Below are positions 25,828-35,259 of a stretch of 54,216 nt of DNA, in pieces; positions within the stretch are counted from its first letter, which is position 1, and every line of letters starts with the position of its first letter. The DNA lies in NCBI GenBank assembly GCA_031422555.1, contig JANPLZ010000109.1:1-54216 (forward strand), written 5' to 3'. Position numbers and translations under genes: made by a program. The notes under the pieces are model-generated. The model worked only from the letters and a program-made list of their open reading frames with translations. It was not told the DNA's origin and searched no databases. Origin of the DNA: JANNAT01 sp031422555. GTDB taxonomy: Bacteria; Pseudomonadota; Alphaproteobacteria; Rhodobacterales; Rhodobacteraceae.

Positions 25828-26298
25828 TCAGATAAACTTGACCGTCAGGATCTCGTAGTTGCGGGTGCCACCCGGGGTTTTCACTTCGACCGAATCGCCT
25901 TGCTCTTTGGCGATCAGCGCCCGCGCCAGCGGCGAGCGGATGTTCAGCATGCCGTTTTCAATATCGGCCTCGGGTTCACCGACAATCTGATAGGTGCGCT
26001 GCTCGTCGGTTTCCTCGTCCACCAACGTAACCGTCGCGCCGAACTTGATCGACCCTGACAGCTTGGTCGGATCAATCACCTCGGCCAGCGACACAATCGC
26101 CTCAAGTTCTTTGACGCGGCCTTCGATGAAACTCTGCTTTTCACGCGCGGCGTGATATTCGGCGTTTTCCGACAGATCGCCATGCTCGCGCGCTTCGGCA
26201 ATCGCGCGGATAACGGCGGGCCGTTCCACCGATTTCAGCAGCTTCAGTTCGTTGTCCAACGCGGTAAAACCACCGCGCGTCATCGGAATCTTTTCCAT
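25828..26298 (-). CDS. greA: Transcription elongation factor GreA
   Basis: Rescues backtracked RNA polymerase by stimulating transcript cleavage. 156 residues, standard length. The N-terminal coiled coil includes the tip acidic pair in EHGDLSENAEYHAAREKQSFIEGR, and the C-terminal FKBP-like domain shows the VGEPEADIENGMLNIRSPLARAL signature. ATG 26298 has AAGAGC close by; longer extension to 26517 is not conserved. Divergent from the ETF-QO gene across about 250 bases. Confidence 0.96.
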   Translation of the reverse strand: MEKIPMTRGGFTALDNELKLLKSVERPAVIRAIAEAREHGDLSENAEYHAAREKQSFIEGRVKELEAIVSLAEVIDPTKLSGSIKFGATVTLVDEETDEQRTYQIVGEPEADIENGMLNIRSPLARALIAKEQGDSVEVKTPGGTRNYEILTVKFI

Positions 26299-26450
26299 CG
26301 CTCTTTTCGCAAATGAGAAGGCCACGGCCCATTTTGGACCATGACCTTGCGCCACATTGGCCTTCAACAGACCTGACAGGGCCACAAAATGCAAGGGGCT
26401 TGGCGCAATTAGGCGGTGGTCGGTCACGCAACACAAATATTCTTGCGCAC

Positions 26451-26464
26451 GGGCCGCGCGGCCC
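26451..26464. promoter_or_regulatory. 14-base GC palindrome between greA and ETF-QO
   Basis: GGGCCGCGCGGCCC is a perfect dyad, about 90 bases before the ETF-QO start and about 150 before greA. The 252-base gap holds no gene that I can support. The palindrome could be an operator, but an all-GC dyad of this length may occur by chance in such a genome. Confidence 0.3.
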
Positions 26465-26550
26465 TGCTGGGATGTTGCGTCACAGTTGACCCTGATCGGC
26501 GCATCGGGCAATGACAAATGTAGCGAACGCTTGCGATCATGGAGAATGCG

Positions 26551-28203
26551 ATGCCAGCCGACATCACGCGCGAACAGATGGATTACGATGTCGTCATCGT
26601 TGGGGCCGGGCCTGCGGGCCTGTCTGCGGCTATCCGGTTAAAGCAGTTGGATGCCAATCTGTCGGTTGTGGTGCTGGAAAAAGGCTCGGAAGTTGGTGCG
26701 CATATTCTGTCGGGCGCGGTGCTTGATCCCGCAGGACTTGACGCGCTGATCCCGGATTGGAAGGCCAAAGGCGCGCCAATTCACACCCCGGTCACCGAGG
26801 ATAATTTCTACATCCTTGGCCCTGCCGGTCAGATCCGCATCCCCAACTGGCCGATGCCGCCGTTGATGAGCAACCATGGCAACTACATCGTCTCGATGGC
26901 CAATGTCTGCCGCTGGATGGCCACCCAGGCCGAGGAACTGGGCGTCGAGATATTCCCCGGCATGGCCTGTTCAGAGCTGATCTACGGCGAAGACGGCAGC
27001 GTGCGCGGCGTGGTTGCAGGCGAATTTGGCCGCGATCACGATGGCACTCCCGGCCCGAACTATGAACCCGGCATGGTGCTGGCGGGCAAATATGTGTTCT
27101 TGTCCGAAGGCGTGCGCGGGTCATTGGCCAAAGAGGTGATCGCCAAATACGATCTGGCCGCCGGTCACTGCCCGCAGAAATACGGTCTTGGCATGAAGGA
27201 AATCTGGTCGATTGACCCGGCCAAGCACAAACCGGGCACCGTCACGCACACAATGGGCTGGCCATTGGGGGCCAATGCGGGCGGCGGATCGTTTATCTAT
27301 CATCTTGAAAACAATCAGGTCTATGTGGGTTTTGTGGTGCATCTGAACTACGAAAACCCGCACCTTTACCCTTATATGGAATTTCAGCGCTTCAAACATC
27401 ACCCGATGGTTGCCGACCTGTTGGCGGGCGGCAAACGGGTGGCTTATGGCGCGCGCGCGATTTCCGAAGGCGGCTGGCAGTCGATCCCCAAGATGGTGGC
27501 GCCGGGTGTGGCGCTGCTGGGCTGTTCTGCCGGGCTGGTCAACGTGCCGCGCATCAAAGGCAACCACAACGCCATGCTGTCGGGCATTGCGGCGGCGAAT
27601 GCGGCGCAGGCGGCAATTTCTGCCGGGCGTGCAGGCGATGAACTGACGGCGTATGAGGTCGATGTGCGCAGCGGGGCCATTGCCAAAGACCTGAAGAAAG
27701 TGCGCAACGTCAAACCCCTGTGGTCCAAGTTTGGCCTGATCGCGTCTTTGCTGGCGGGCGGGGCCGATATGTGGGCCAACACTTTTGGCCTGACAATTCT
27801 TGGCACGCTGAAACACAGCAAAACCGATGCCGCCGCCACCGGATTGGCCAAGGATCACAAGCCCATCGACTATCCCAAACCCGATGGCGTGCTGTCGTTT
27901 GACCGGCTGACCAATGTGGCGTTTTCCGCCACCAACCACGATGAAAACCAGCCAGCACATTTGAAACTGCGGGATGCGTCGGTGCCGATTTTGATAAATC
28001 TGCCGCAATACGCGGAACCCGCGCAACGCTACTGCCCTGCCGGTGTGTATGAGGTGGTGACAGATGCTGGCCGCGACCCGCGCTTTGTGATCAACTTTCA
28101 GAACTGCGTGCATTGCAAGACCTGCGACATCAAGGACCCGTCGCAAAACATCATCTGGACCACGCCGATGGGCGGTGGCGGGCCGAACTACCCGAATATG
28201 TGA
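26551..28203 (+). CDS. Electron transfer flavoprotein-ubiquinone oxidoreductase
   Basis: Inner-membrane-associated FAD and 4Fe-4S enzyme passing electrons from ETF (fatty acid and amino acid oxidation) to ubiquinone. 550 residues. The FAD motif VVIVGAGPAGLSAAIRL is at the N-terminus. The cluster ligands are in RYCPAGVYEV and NCVHCKTCDIKDPSQNI near the C-terminus, all four Cys present. Start ATG 26551 has GGAG six bases upstream; the earlier ATG 26539 is less well placed. Functional partner of acyl-CoA dehydrogenases such as that at 17966-19666. Confidence 0.96.
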   Translation: MPADITREQMDYDVVIVGAGPAGLSAAIRLKQLDANLSVVVLEKGSEVGAHILSGAVLDPAGLDALIPDWKAKGAPIHTPVTEDNFYILGPAGQIRIPNWPMPPLMSNHGNYIVSMANVCRWMATQAEELGVEIFPGMACSELIYGEDGSVRGVVAGEFGRDHDGTPGPNYEPGMVLAGKYVFLSEGVRGSLAKEVIAKYDLAAGHCPQKYGLGMKEIWSIDPAKHKPGTVTHTMGWPLGANAGGGSFIYHLENNQVYVGFVVHLNYENPHLYPYMEFQRFKHHPMVADLLAGGKRVAYGARAISEGGWQSIPKMVAPGVALLGCSAGLVNVPRIKGNHNAMLSGIAAANAAQAAISAGRAGDELTAYEVDVRSGAIAKDLKKVRNVKPLWSKFGLIASLLAGGADMWANTFGLTILGTLKHSKTDAAATGLAKDHKPIDYPKPDGVLSFDRLTNVAFSATNHDENQPAHLKLRDASVPILINLPQYAEPAQRYCPAGVYEVVTDAGRDPRFVINFQNCVHCKTCDIKDPSQNIIWTTPMGGGGPNYPNM

Positions 28204-28314
28204 TCGCTGGCGGGGCTGTGGGGCGGCCGTGGCCGGGGTAAAGTCAGGCAGTCCGCATTGCTTATCACGGTCGTGCAGCCTATCTTTACAGGATTGTAGA
28301 CAGGAGCCGCCCGG

Positions 28315-30072
28315 ATGCCATCCCGATATTTGCCCCGATATTTGCAGCGCAGTCTGGCCGTTCTGGCGTCGAGTCTGGCGCTGGCCGCCGCACTTGCCCC
28401 CCACGCAGCCCATGCGCAAGATGGCACGGATCAAAAAGGCGACGCCGGGGCATATCTTGCGGCCTCGATCGCCGCTTCGCAGTCTGATTACCGCGCCGCC
28501 GCCGCGTGGTATGCCCGCGCAGTGATGGCCGATCCGACGAACCCGGCGCTGCTGGACGGTTCGGTGATTTCAAACCTTGGGGTCGGCGAGATGGGACTGG
28601 CGGCCGAAATGGCGCGCCGTTTGATTGATACCGGCACCAAAAGCCAAACGGCCTATCTGGCGCTGATCGCCAAAAATGCCAAGGCCGCTGACTTTGAGGC
28701 GATCCTGAAAGACGCAAGTGCCGGCAATTCGGCGGGCGCGTTGGTCGATGATCTGGTGGTGGCCTGGGCCAGATTGGGTTCAGGCGAAATGTCGCAAGCG
28801 ATTGAAAACTTTGATAAAATAGCGGGCACCAAGGGCCTTGAGGCTTTCGGTCTTTATCACAAGGCGTTGGCCTTGGCCCAAGCCGGTGATTTTGAAGGCG
28901 CTGACGCAATCTTGTCGGGCAGTGCTGCGGGGCCATTGGTGGTGATGCGGCGCGGTGTGATCGCACATGTCGAAATCCTTAGCCAATTAGAGCGTAATCC
29001 CGATGCCATCGCGTTGATTGACCGCAGCTTTGCGCCGGGCAGCGATTTGCAGGTTGATGATCTGCGCCGCCGCCTGGTGGCGGGCGAACCCTTGCCATTT
29101 GACATCGTGCGCAACGCCACTGACGGTCTGGCCGAGGTGTTTTTTACCACGGCTACCGCCCTGAACGGCGAAGCCGATGACGGCTATACCATGATCTATT
29201 CCCGCATCGCCGCGCATTTGCGCCCCGATCATACCGAAGCCATCCTGATGACCGCCGGGCTGCTGGAAAAGCAGGATCAGCATGATCTGGCCACCGATGT
29301 TTATGCGATGATCCTGCCGGGCGATCCGGCGTTTCACATCGCCGAAATTGGCCGCGCCGATGCCACTTTTGCCGCCGGTCGCCCCGAAGCATCACTGGAG
29401 ATTCTGCAGGCTTTGGCGCGCAGCCATGGCCAGTTGTTGATGGTGCAACTGTCCTTGGGCGATGGCCTGCGCCGTCAGGAACGCTTTGCCGAAGCGCTGA
29501 AACCCTATGACGCGGCGATTGCGATGGTGCCCACCCCCGGCCCGCAGCATTGGTCGATTTTCTACAGCCGGGGCATTTGCCATGAACGCGGCGGGGCCTT
29601 TGATCTGGCGGAAACCGACATGCGCCGGGCGCTGGACTTGCAACCGGATGAGCCGCAAGTGCTGAACTATCTTGGCTACAGCCTTGTTGACCGGGGGGTA
29701 AAGCTGGACGAAGCGCTGGCGATGATCGAACGCGCCGTCGCCACCCGGCCCGATTCGGGCTATATCATCGACAGTCTGGCCTGGGCCTATTACCGGCTTG
29801 GCCGCTACACTGATGCCTTGGCCCCGATGGAGCAGGCGTCGCTGCTGGAACCGGTTGATCCGGTAGTGACCGACCATCTGGGCGATGTCTATTGGGCGGT
29901 GGGGCGCACCCGTGAGGCTGAATTTCAATGGCACCGCGCGCTGTCGTTCAACCCCGTTGAAAAAGACGCCGCGCGCATCCGGCTAAAGCTGGATCTGGGG
30001 CTGGACGCGGTTCTGGCCCAAGAAGGTGCCGCACCGATAAAGCCCGTCGATGCCGCTGACGCAGGTAACTGA
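28315..30072 (+). CDS. Exported tetratricopeptide-repeat protein
   Basis: 585 residues with a Sec signal peptide (MPSRYLPRYLQRSLAVLASS..., cleavage after AHA at about residue 38). The remainder is helical repeats of TPR type: YLAASIAASQSDYRAAAAWYARAVMADP near the start, then HWSIFYSRGICHERGGAFDLAETDMRRALDLQPDEPQVLNYLGYS and later units to the end. These provide a protein-protein scaffold in the periplasm or outer membrane. CAGGAG lies before the ATG. Its 3' end overlaps ispE by 23 bases. Partner unknown. Confidence 0.85.
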   Translation: MPSRYLPRYLQRSLAVLASSLALAAALAPHAAHAQDGTDQKGDAGAYLAASIAASQSDYRAAAAWYARAVMADPTNPALLDGSVISNLGVGEMGLAAEMARRLIDTGTKSQTAYLALIAKNAKAADFEAILKDASAGNSAGALVDDLVVAWARLGSGEMSQAIENFDKIAGTKGLEAFGLYHKALALAQAGDFEGADAILSGSAAGPLVVMRRGVIAHVEILSQLERNPDAIALIDRSFAPGSDLQVDDLRRRLVAGEPLPFDIVRNATDGLAEVFFTTATALNGEADDGYTMIYSRIAAHLRPDHTEAILMTAGLLEKQDQHDLATDVYAMILPGDPAFHIAEIGRADATFAAGRPEASLEILQALARSHGQLLMVQLSLGDGLRRQERFAEALKPYDAAIAMVPTPGPQHWSIFYSRGICHERGGAFDLAETDMRRALDLQPDEPQVLNYLGYSLVDRGVKLDEALAMIERAVATRPDSGYIIDSLAWAYYRLGRYTDALAPMEQASLLEPVDPVVTDHLGDVYWAVGRTREAEFQWHRALSFNPVEKDAARIRLKLDLGLDAVLAQEGAAPIKPVDAADAGN

Positions 30073-30913
30073 AACCGCCTTTGCCAAGGTGAACCTGACG
30101 CTGCACGTCACCGGGCAGCGCGCCGATGGGTATCATCTGCTGGACAGTTTGGTGGTGTTTGCGGGCGTTGGCGATGTGATCGGCGCGGCGTTGTCCGACA
30201 CAACGACGCTGACGCTGCAAGGCCGGTTTGCCCGCGATATTCCGGCAGATGCCGACAATCTGGTTTTGCGCGCGGCGCGCCAGTTTGGCGGCGATCTGGC
30301 GGTGGCTTTCACGTTGGAAAAAAACCTGCCGCCCGCGTCGGGAATCGGCGGCGGATCGGCGGATGCGGCGGCGGCGATCCGCGCCCTTCAACGCCTGCGC
30401 AACGGCACGCCGCAGCAATTTGACAGCGTCGACCCCACAGCCCTGCTGGCCTTGGGGGCCGATTTGCCGGTGTGTCTGCCATCGCGCGCCGCCCGGATGC
30501 GCGGCATTGGAGACCGGATCGACGCGGTCCCGCCGTTGCACGCGCTGCACATCGTGTTGGTAAACCCCCGCGTCGCGGTGCCCACACCAGCGGTGTTTCG
30601 CGCGCTGACCAACCGCCAGAATGCACCCATGCCGGATGTTTTGCCTGACTGGCCCGATGCCGCCACCTTTGTGGCCTGGCTGAAAACCCAGCGCAACGAT
30701 CTGCAACCGCCCGCCCTGACGATCGCCCCGGTGATCGCAGACGTCTTGGCCTGCCTGACCGCCCAGCCCGGCGCGTTGATCGCGCGGATGTCAGGGTCTG
30801 GGGCGACGTGCTTTGCATTGTTTGAAACCGAACTGGCCGCCAGTGCCGCCGCCACGGCCATCGGCGCGGCCCAACCCGATTGGTGGGCGGCGGCTGGCCC
30901 GGTGATGCCGTAG
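30050..30913 (+). CDS. ispE: 4-diphosphocytidyl-2-C-methyl-D-erythritol kinase
   Basis: GHMP kinase of the MEP isoprenoid pathway, phosphorylating CDP-ME. 287 residues. Near the N-terminus are TAFAKVNLTLHVTGQRADGYHLLDSLVVF, the ATP loop LPPASGIGGGSADAAAAI and a C-terminal ARMSGSGATCFALF. Start lies inside the TPR gene in another frame; codon order and the conserved AKVNL position support it. It faces the polyprenyl synthase gene, another isoprenoid step, with about 10 bases between stops. Confidence 0.95.
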   Translation: MPLTQVTETAFAKVNLTLHVTGQRADGYHLLDSLVVFAGVGDVIGAALSDTTTLTLQGRFARDIPADADNLVLRAARQFGGDLAVAFTLEKNLPPASGIGGGSADAAAAIRALQRLRNGTPQQFDSVDPTALLALGADLPVCLPSRAARMRGIGDRIDAVPPLHALHIVLVNPRVAVPTPAVFRALTNRQNAPMPDVLPDWPDAATFVAWLKTQRNDLQPPALTIAPVIADVLACLTAQPGALIARMSGSGATCFALFETELAASAAATAIGAAQPDWWAAAGPVMP

Positions 30914-30923
30914 CGGGCCGCGT

Positions 30924-31937
30924 TTAACTGATCCGTGCCACCACATAACTTGCAAGATCGTCCAGCATGGCGCGCAACGGATGATCGGGCAAGGCGTGCA
31001 GCGCCGCGCGGGCCTTTGCCGCCCAGCCCAAAGCATCGTCCCGCGCCGCCTGCATACTGCCATGCCGCGCCATGATCGCCATCGCCTGCGCCAGATCATC
31101 GTCGGTCTGCTGACCCTTTTCGATCACCCGCACCCAAAATTCGCGTTCGGTCGCGTCAGCCAAGGCCACCGCCTTTATTACCGGCAAGGTCAGTTTGCGT
31201 TCGCGGAAATCATCGCCGGTGTTCTTGCCGATCACCGCGGCAGACCCGCCGTAATCCAGCAAATCATCGACGATCTGAAACGCCACGCCCAAGGCATCGC
31301 CATAGGTGAACAGCGCGCGCACTACCGCATCGGGCGCACCCGCAATCACCCCGCCCACTTCGGTGGCGGCTGAAAACAGCGCCGCCGTCTTGCCGCGCAC
31401 CACTTGCAGATAGACCGCCTCGGTGGTTGCCAAATCCTGCGCTGCGGTCAGTTGCAACACCTCACCCTCGGCAATGGTGGCAGAGGCATTGGCCAGAATA
31501 TCCAGAACCCGCAGCGATCCGGTTTCTACCATCAACTGAAACGAGCGTGAAAACAGATAATCGCCGACCAGCACCGATGATTTGTTATCCCACAACAAAT
31601 TCGCGGTGGGCCGCCCCCGGCGGCGCGCAGATTCGTCAACCACGTCATCATGCAACAAGGTGGCCGTGTGAATAAATTCAACCGTGGCCGCCAGATGGAT
31701 ATGGAACGGGCCGTCATAGCCGCACAGCCGCGCCGCGGCCAGTGTCAGCATCGGGCGCAGCCGCTTGCCGCCCGCCTCGACCAGATGGGCGGTGACTTGC
31801 GGGATGCGCGGCGCGTGTTCGGATGCCATGCGGTCGCGGATCAGCACATTCACCGCCGCCATATCCGCCGCCAGATAATCGGCCAACACATCTTGTGGCC
31901 TTTGTGCGGCGCTGTTCAAATCCATCCCCAAACCCAT
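30924..31937 (-). CDS. Polyprenyl (probably octa- or decaprenyl) diphosphate synthase
   Basis: Builds the ubiquinone side chain from isopentenyl diphosphate. About 337 residues. First Asp-rich motif LLHDDVVDES after AGGKRLRPML; second motif VDDLLDYGG with KNTGDDFRERKLTLPVI. IspB/DdsA-like by length and motifs; chain length cannot be read by eye. Start ambiguous: ATG 31937 has AAGG nearby, and ATGs at 31958 and 31925 are in frame. Divergent from the DUF2007 gene. Confidence 0.93.
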   Translation of the reverse strand: MGLGMDLNSAAQRPQDVLADYLAADMAAVNVLIRDRMASEHAPRIPQVTAHLVEAGGKRLRPMLTLAAARLCGYDGPFHIHLAATVEFIHTATLLHDDVVDESARRRGRPTANLLWDNKSSVLVGDYLFSRSFQLMVETGSLRVLDILANASATIAEGEVLQLTAAQDLATTEAVYLQVVRGKTAALFSAATEVGGVIAGAPDAVVRALFTYGDALGVAFQIVDDLLDYGGSAAVIGKNTGDDFRERKLTLPVIKAVALADATEREFWVRVIEKGQQTDDDLAQAMAIMARHGSMQAARDDALGWAAKARAALHALPDHPLRAMLDDLASYVVARIS

Positions 31938-31979
31938 CCGGCCTTGATACCGGCCCATCGACCCGGCTAAACCATAGCG

Positions 31980-32195
31980 ATGAAGCTTTTACTGCGCACC
32001 AACGACCCCACCGTGATCGCATTTGCGCAGATGTTGCTTGCTGGCGAGGGTATAGACAGCTTTGTGATGGACGTCCACATGAGCGCGCTGGAAGGTGGCC
32101 TTGGCATATTGCCGCGCCGCCTGATGGTGGCCGGCCGCGATCACTTTTTGGCCCGGTCGGTGCTGGTTGATAATGACATCGCGGATGGGCTGTGA
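31980..32195 (+). CDS. DUF2007 small protein
   Basis: 71 residues: MKLLLRTNDPTVIAFAQMLLAGEGIDSFVMDVHMSALEGGLGILPRRLMVAGRDHFLARSVL region. The alternation of helix and strand and the phrase about avoiding/reading positions of a bound ligand fit DUF2007, a family called putative signal-transducing but without known mechanism. Stop is directly followed by the ATG of the methyltransferase gene (32196), so they are coupled; the pairing is common in Rhodobacteraceae as I recall. Confidence 0.8.
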   Translation: MKLLLRTNDPTVIAFAQMLLAGEGIDSFVMDVHMSALEGGLGILPRRLMVAGRDHFLARSVLVDNDIADGL

Positions 32196-32945
32196 ATGGA
32201 TGATCTGACCCATGACGCGTTTCTGGGTGGACGCCTGCACCTGTGGCAGCCGCGCCGGGGCTACCGCGCCGCCACCGATCCGGTATTGCTGGCCGCCGCC
32301 TGCCCGGCCACATCGGGGCAATCGGTGCTGGATCTGGGCTGCGGCGTAGGTGCTGCCAGCCTGTGTCTGGCGGCGCGGCTGCCGGGTTTGCGGCTGTTCG
32401 GGCTGGAAGTGCAACCCGACATCGCAGGGCTTGCCCGCCGCAACGCCGCCGGGGCCGGTATGGATATGCAGGTGGTCTGCGGCGATCTGGCCGATATGCC
32501 GCTGGCGCTGCGACGTGGCTTTGACCACGTTATCACCAACCCACCCTATTACGCCCCCACCGGCACGCCGTCGCCGGATGCGGGCCGCGACACCGCGCTG
32601 CGGGCGCAAACGCCGCTGGGGGATTGGGTGCAAACGGCGGCGCGGCGGCTGAACCCCGGCGGTTGGCTGACGCTGATCTGTGGCGCGGATGGATTGCCGC
32701 AGGTGTTGGCGGCCTTTGGCACCGGGTTGGGATCGGCTTCGGTGTTGCCTTTGGCGCCGCGTCAGGGCCGGGCCGCGCTGCGCATTATCTTGCGGGCGCG
32801 CAAATCGGGTCGCGCCGCCTTTCGCCTACTTGCGCCGTTGATTTTGCACAGTGGTGCTGCGCATGACGGCGACCATGACAGCTATACCGTGCGCGCGGCT
32901 GCCATATTGCGCGATGGCGCCGATCTGTCGGAAGAATTCCGCTGA
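32196..32945 (+). CDS. TrmN6-like tRNA/RNA methyltransferase
   Basis: SAM-dependent methyltransferase of 249 residues. Motif I is VLDLGCGVGAASLCLA, the acidic end of strand 2 is LEVQPDIAGLA, and motif IV is ITNPPYYAP, the N6-adenine type. The lead DAFLGGRLHLWQPRRGYRAATDPVLLAAA matches TrmN6, which methylates A37 of tRNA1(Val). Starts directly at the DUF2007 stop. Other NPPY methyltransferases are possible, so no symbol is given. Confidence 0.85.
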   Translation: MDDLTHDAFLGGRLHLWQPRRGYRAATDPVLLAAACPATSGQSVLDLGCGVGAASLCLAARLPGLRLFGLEVQPDIAGLARRNAAGAGMDMQVVCGDLADMPLALRRGFDHVITNPPYYAPTGTPSPDAGRDTALRAQTPLGDWVQTAARRLNPGGWLTLICGADGLPQVLAAFGTGLGSASVLPLAPRQGRAALRIILRARKSGRAAFRLLAPLILHSGAAHDGDHDSYTVRAAAILRDGADLSEEFR

Positions 32946-33045
32946 ATTCGATGTATTTGGCAGGCCGGGTCTGTGAAGATTTCGTGACACGACTCTGGTT
33001 GTGTGATGCAATACAAAGATCGGACCCATCACAAGGAGGACTTGA

Positions 33046-33213
33046 ATGACCGTCGCTTCCCATATTGCCGAGCTGAAGAAGAAGCACGAACATCTCTCTG
33101 ACACCGTGGAAAAGGCGCAACGCAGCCCCGCCATTGATGACCTTCATATCACCGACCTGAAACGCCAAAAGCTGAAGCTGAAAGAAGAAATCAGTCGTCT
33201 TTCGCAGGCGTAG
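33046..33213 (+). CDS. YdcH / DUF465 family small protein
   Basis: 55 residues, mostly charged helix: MTVASHIAELKKKHEHLSD and later DLHITDLKRQKLKLKEEISRL. This is the DUF465 pattern (SlyX-like helical hairpin), common in alphaproteobacteria, function unknown. AAGGAGG lies six bases before the ATG, one of the best ribosome sites here, suggesting high expression. Its 3' end overlaps the convergent exporter gene by 23 bases. Confidence 0.85.
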   Translation: MTVASHIAELKKKHEHLSDTVEKAQRSPAIDDLHITDLKRQKLKLKEEISRLSQA

Positions 33214-34075
33214 CCCCGCCAAGGCTGGCGCGGGCGGCCAAAGCTGCCCCGCCGGTTATCAACATGGCCGCCAGCACCAAGGTCGGCGTGGCCTGGGCCT
33301 TGCCTGCCGCGATCAGCGCAAGCGTTGACAACAGCGGCGCTGCGTAGGCCGCAACGCCCAAAAGCTGGATATCGCCCTTTTTCATCCCGATATCCCAAGT
33401 GAAAAACGCAAGGCCCACCGGGCCCAGACCCAAGGCAATCACATAGAACCACCCGGTGCTGCCCAGCGGCCAGCGCGTGACCTCGAACGCCAGATGCACC
33501 ATGCCTGACAAAAGCGCCGTCGCCAGACAATAAACCACCACCGCCGCCGTCGGCACCGCCCCCATGGCCCGCGCGCCCACCGAATAGACCGCCCAGATGA
33601 TGGCGCATAAAAACGCAAGCGCCAGCCCCGGCACCGCGGTCGCCTCAAAATCGGCTCCGTCGCGCGCCACGATCAGCGCCGCCCCGGCAAAGGCCAGCCC
33701 GGCCCCCGCCACATGCGCCATGCGCAGCCGCTCACCGGGTAACAGCCCGGAAAACAACACGATGAACAGCGGCCACAAATAGGCGATCAGGCTGGCTTCG
33801 GCCGCAGGGGCCAGCCGCAACGCGGTAAAATACAGCGCGTGATAGCCAAAAAGTGCTGCGGTTCCAGATGCATAGACTTTCCAGCCAACCCCGCGCAGCG
33901 CGCCAAAGCCGCCCGTTGTCAACAGCCAGATCACGCCCAAAGCCCCGCCGATGCCAAAGCACAGCGCGGTCAGCAAAAACGGCGGCACCGGGGCGGTGCC
34001 AAGGGTGAACAACGCCAGCAAGGCCCATAGCAGCACCGCGCTAAAGCCAATGCCCGTTGCCGCGCGCCGCGTCAT
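33191..34075 (-). CDS. EamA/DMT-family exporter (YddG-like)
   Basis: Inner-membrane transporter of 294 residues with about ten hydrophobic helices in two EamA repeats. Family marks include YHALYFTALRLAPAAEASLIAYLWPLFIVLFSGLLPGERL in repeat one and FFTWDIGMKKGDIQLLGVAAYAAPLLSTL in repeat two, the latter close to YddG, an aromatic amino acid exporter. It is the third gene of an operon: its ATG overlaps the stop of the second ATP-grasp gene (ATGA at 34072-34075). This suggests export of whatever those enzymes make. That link is inference. Confidence 0.88.
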   Translation of the reverse strand: MTRRAATGIGFSAVLLWALLALFTLGTAPVPPFLLTALCFGIGGALGVIWLLTTGGFGALRGVGWKVYASGTAALFGYHALYFTALRLAPAAEASLIAYLWPLFIVLFSGLLPGERLRMAHVAGAGLAFAGAALIVARDGADFEATAVPGLALAFLCAIIWAVYSVGARAMGAVPTAAVVVYCLATALLSGMVHLAFEVTRWPLGSTGWFYVIALGLGPVGLAFFTWDIGMKKGDIQLLGVAAYAAPLLSTLALIAAGKAQATPTLVLAAMLITGGAALAARASLGGATPAKDD

Positions 34076-35259
34076 GGCACCAACATGCCACGGCCCCGCC
34101 GGGTGATGCCACGCTCGGCCAAAGCGGCGGCGAAAACCTTGCGGAACGCCGGGTTCAACAGGCCCGCGTCATTGGTCTGGTGATACCCGCCATGGCCGGG
34201 GTGAGAGTTCAGTTCAACAATCATTGGCCCTTGCGATGTCAAAGCAATATCAATCCCCAGCACGCCTTGGGTTGGAAACAAGCTGTGCGCGGCAGATGCC
34301 AATTCCATGACCCGGCTCCAATCCGGCAGCTGCGCGCCGATCAACGCAGCGCCAGTAATCAATGAAAACCCCAGACTGTGTCCACCCAGCCGACGGCCAT
34401 CCTGGGTACGGGTGATGCGCCCGGTTGCCATGTCTATTGCGGCCGTGCTGGTGCAGGTGATATCCAGCATGGCCCCTGGTGCTGGCAAACGCATCCCGGC
34501 ATAGAGCGGAACGAATTGCCCCCCCACCCACACCGACATCACGCGCAATGAACACATCACCGCCCCCGCCAAAGCGGCGACATCTGGGTGCTGCTGCAGT
34601 TTGTCCTGAAACAAAAAGCCTTGCGGGTAGGTCTGTGCAATTTCCTGCGCAAGCGCTGCTATTTCAACCACCCTGCCATCGCCAAAGACGACATGATCTG
34701 ACCCTTGCCGCGCGACAACACTGAACGCCCCGCGCCCTGCCGACCCGAAATTCGGTTTGCCAAAAAACGGCAACGTGGCCCCATCACGCAAATAGTTGAC
34801 CACCCCGTTGATCATGATCTGATCCGGAGCTTGCCCGTCCTTGGCCCGAAACACCGCACGGACCGGTGGCGTCGGCAGCCCCGCCTGCTGCAGCACCCCT
34901 GCCATCCCGGCCTTGTCACGCCAGATTTTGACAACTTCGGGGTCGGTCAAGGCCTTGTTCAACCGCCGGTTTGCGATAGAGCCGATAAATTCGGCCCGTT
35001 GGGCATTGGTAAACCGCGCCAAATGCAAACCAAAATGAAAGTAGTTTTCCACCGTCAAGGTTTGCCGTCCAACCCTGCGCCGAAAAATATCTGCCACCAA
35101 TCGCAAAACTGAAATTTTTCGCGCCTTTGCTGCCCAGCGCAGGGCATGAATCACGTCAAATTCGCGGTCAGCGCCAATGGATGCAAGGATGGGCTGGGCA
35201 AGGGCAGACGGCGTGTCGGTGCCAAAATCTGCTTGGCCGGCGCTGATAACCCGGGTCAT
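34072..35259 (-). CDS. ATP-grasp protein, sugar-transfer-associated type, copy 2
   Basis: 395 residues with the core of ATPgrasp_ST-like proteins. ATP-binding lysine is probably Lys168 in FFGKPNFGSAGRG, with GFLFQDKLQQHPDVAALAGAVMCSLRVMSVW after it. The metal and ATP end is GIDIALTSQGPMIVELN (Asp337, Glu349, Asn351), and the family tail is HQTNDAGLLNPAF. All catalytic positions look intact. It should join a carboxylate to an amine or similar via acyl-phosphate; substrates unknown. Translationally coupled at both ends (ATGA) to its paralogue and to the exporter. Confidence 0.8.
   Translation of the reverse strand: MTRVISAGQADFGTDTPSALAQPILASIGADREFDVIHALRWAAKARKISVLRLVADIFRRRVGRQTLTVENYFHFGLHLARFTNAQRAEFIGSIANRRLNKALTDPEVVKIWRDKAGMAGVLQQAGLPTPPVRAVFRAKDGQAPDQIMINGVVNYLRDGATLPFFGKPNFGSAGRGAFSVVARQGSDHVVFGDGRVVEIAALAQEIAQTYPQGFLFQDKLQQHPDVAALAGAVMCSLRVMSVWVGGQFVPLYAGMRLPAPGAMLDITCTSTAAIDMATGRITRTQDGRRLGGHSLGFSLITGAALIGAQLPDWSRVMELASAAHSLFPTQGVLGIDIALTSQGPMIVELNSHPGHGGYHQTNDAGLLNPAFRKVFAAALAERGITRRGRGMLVP

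Noticed and set aside
27121..28434. 437-residue minus-strand frame opposite ETF-QO
   Set aside because: Antisense shadow of a clear ETF-QO gene with all cluster cysteines.
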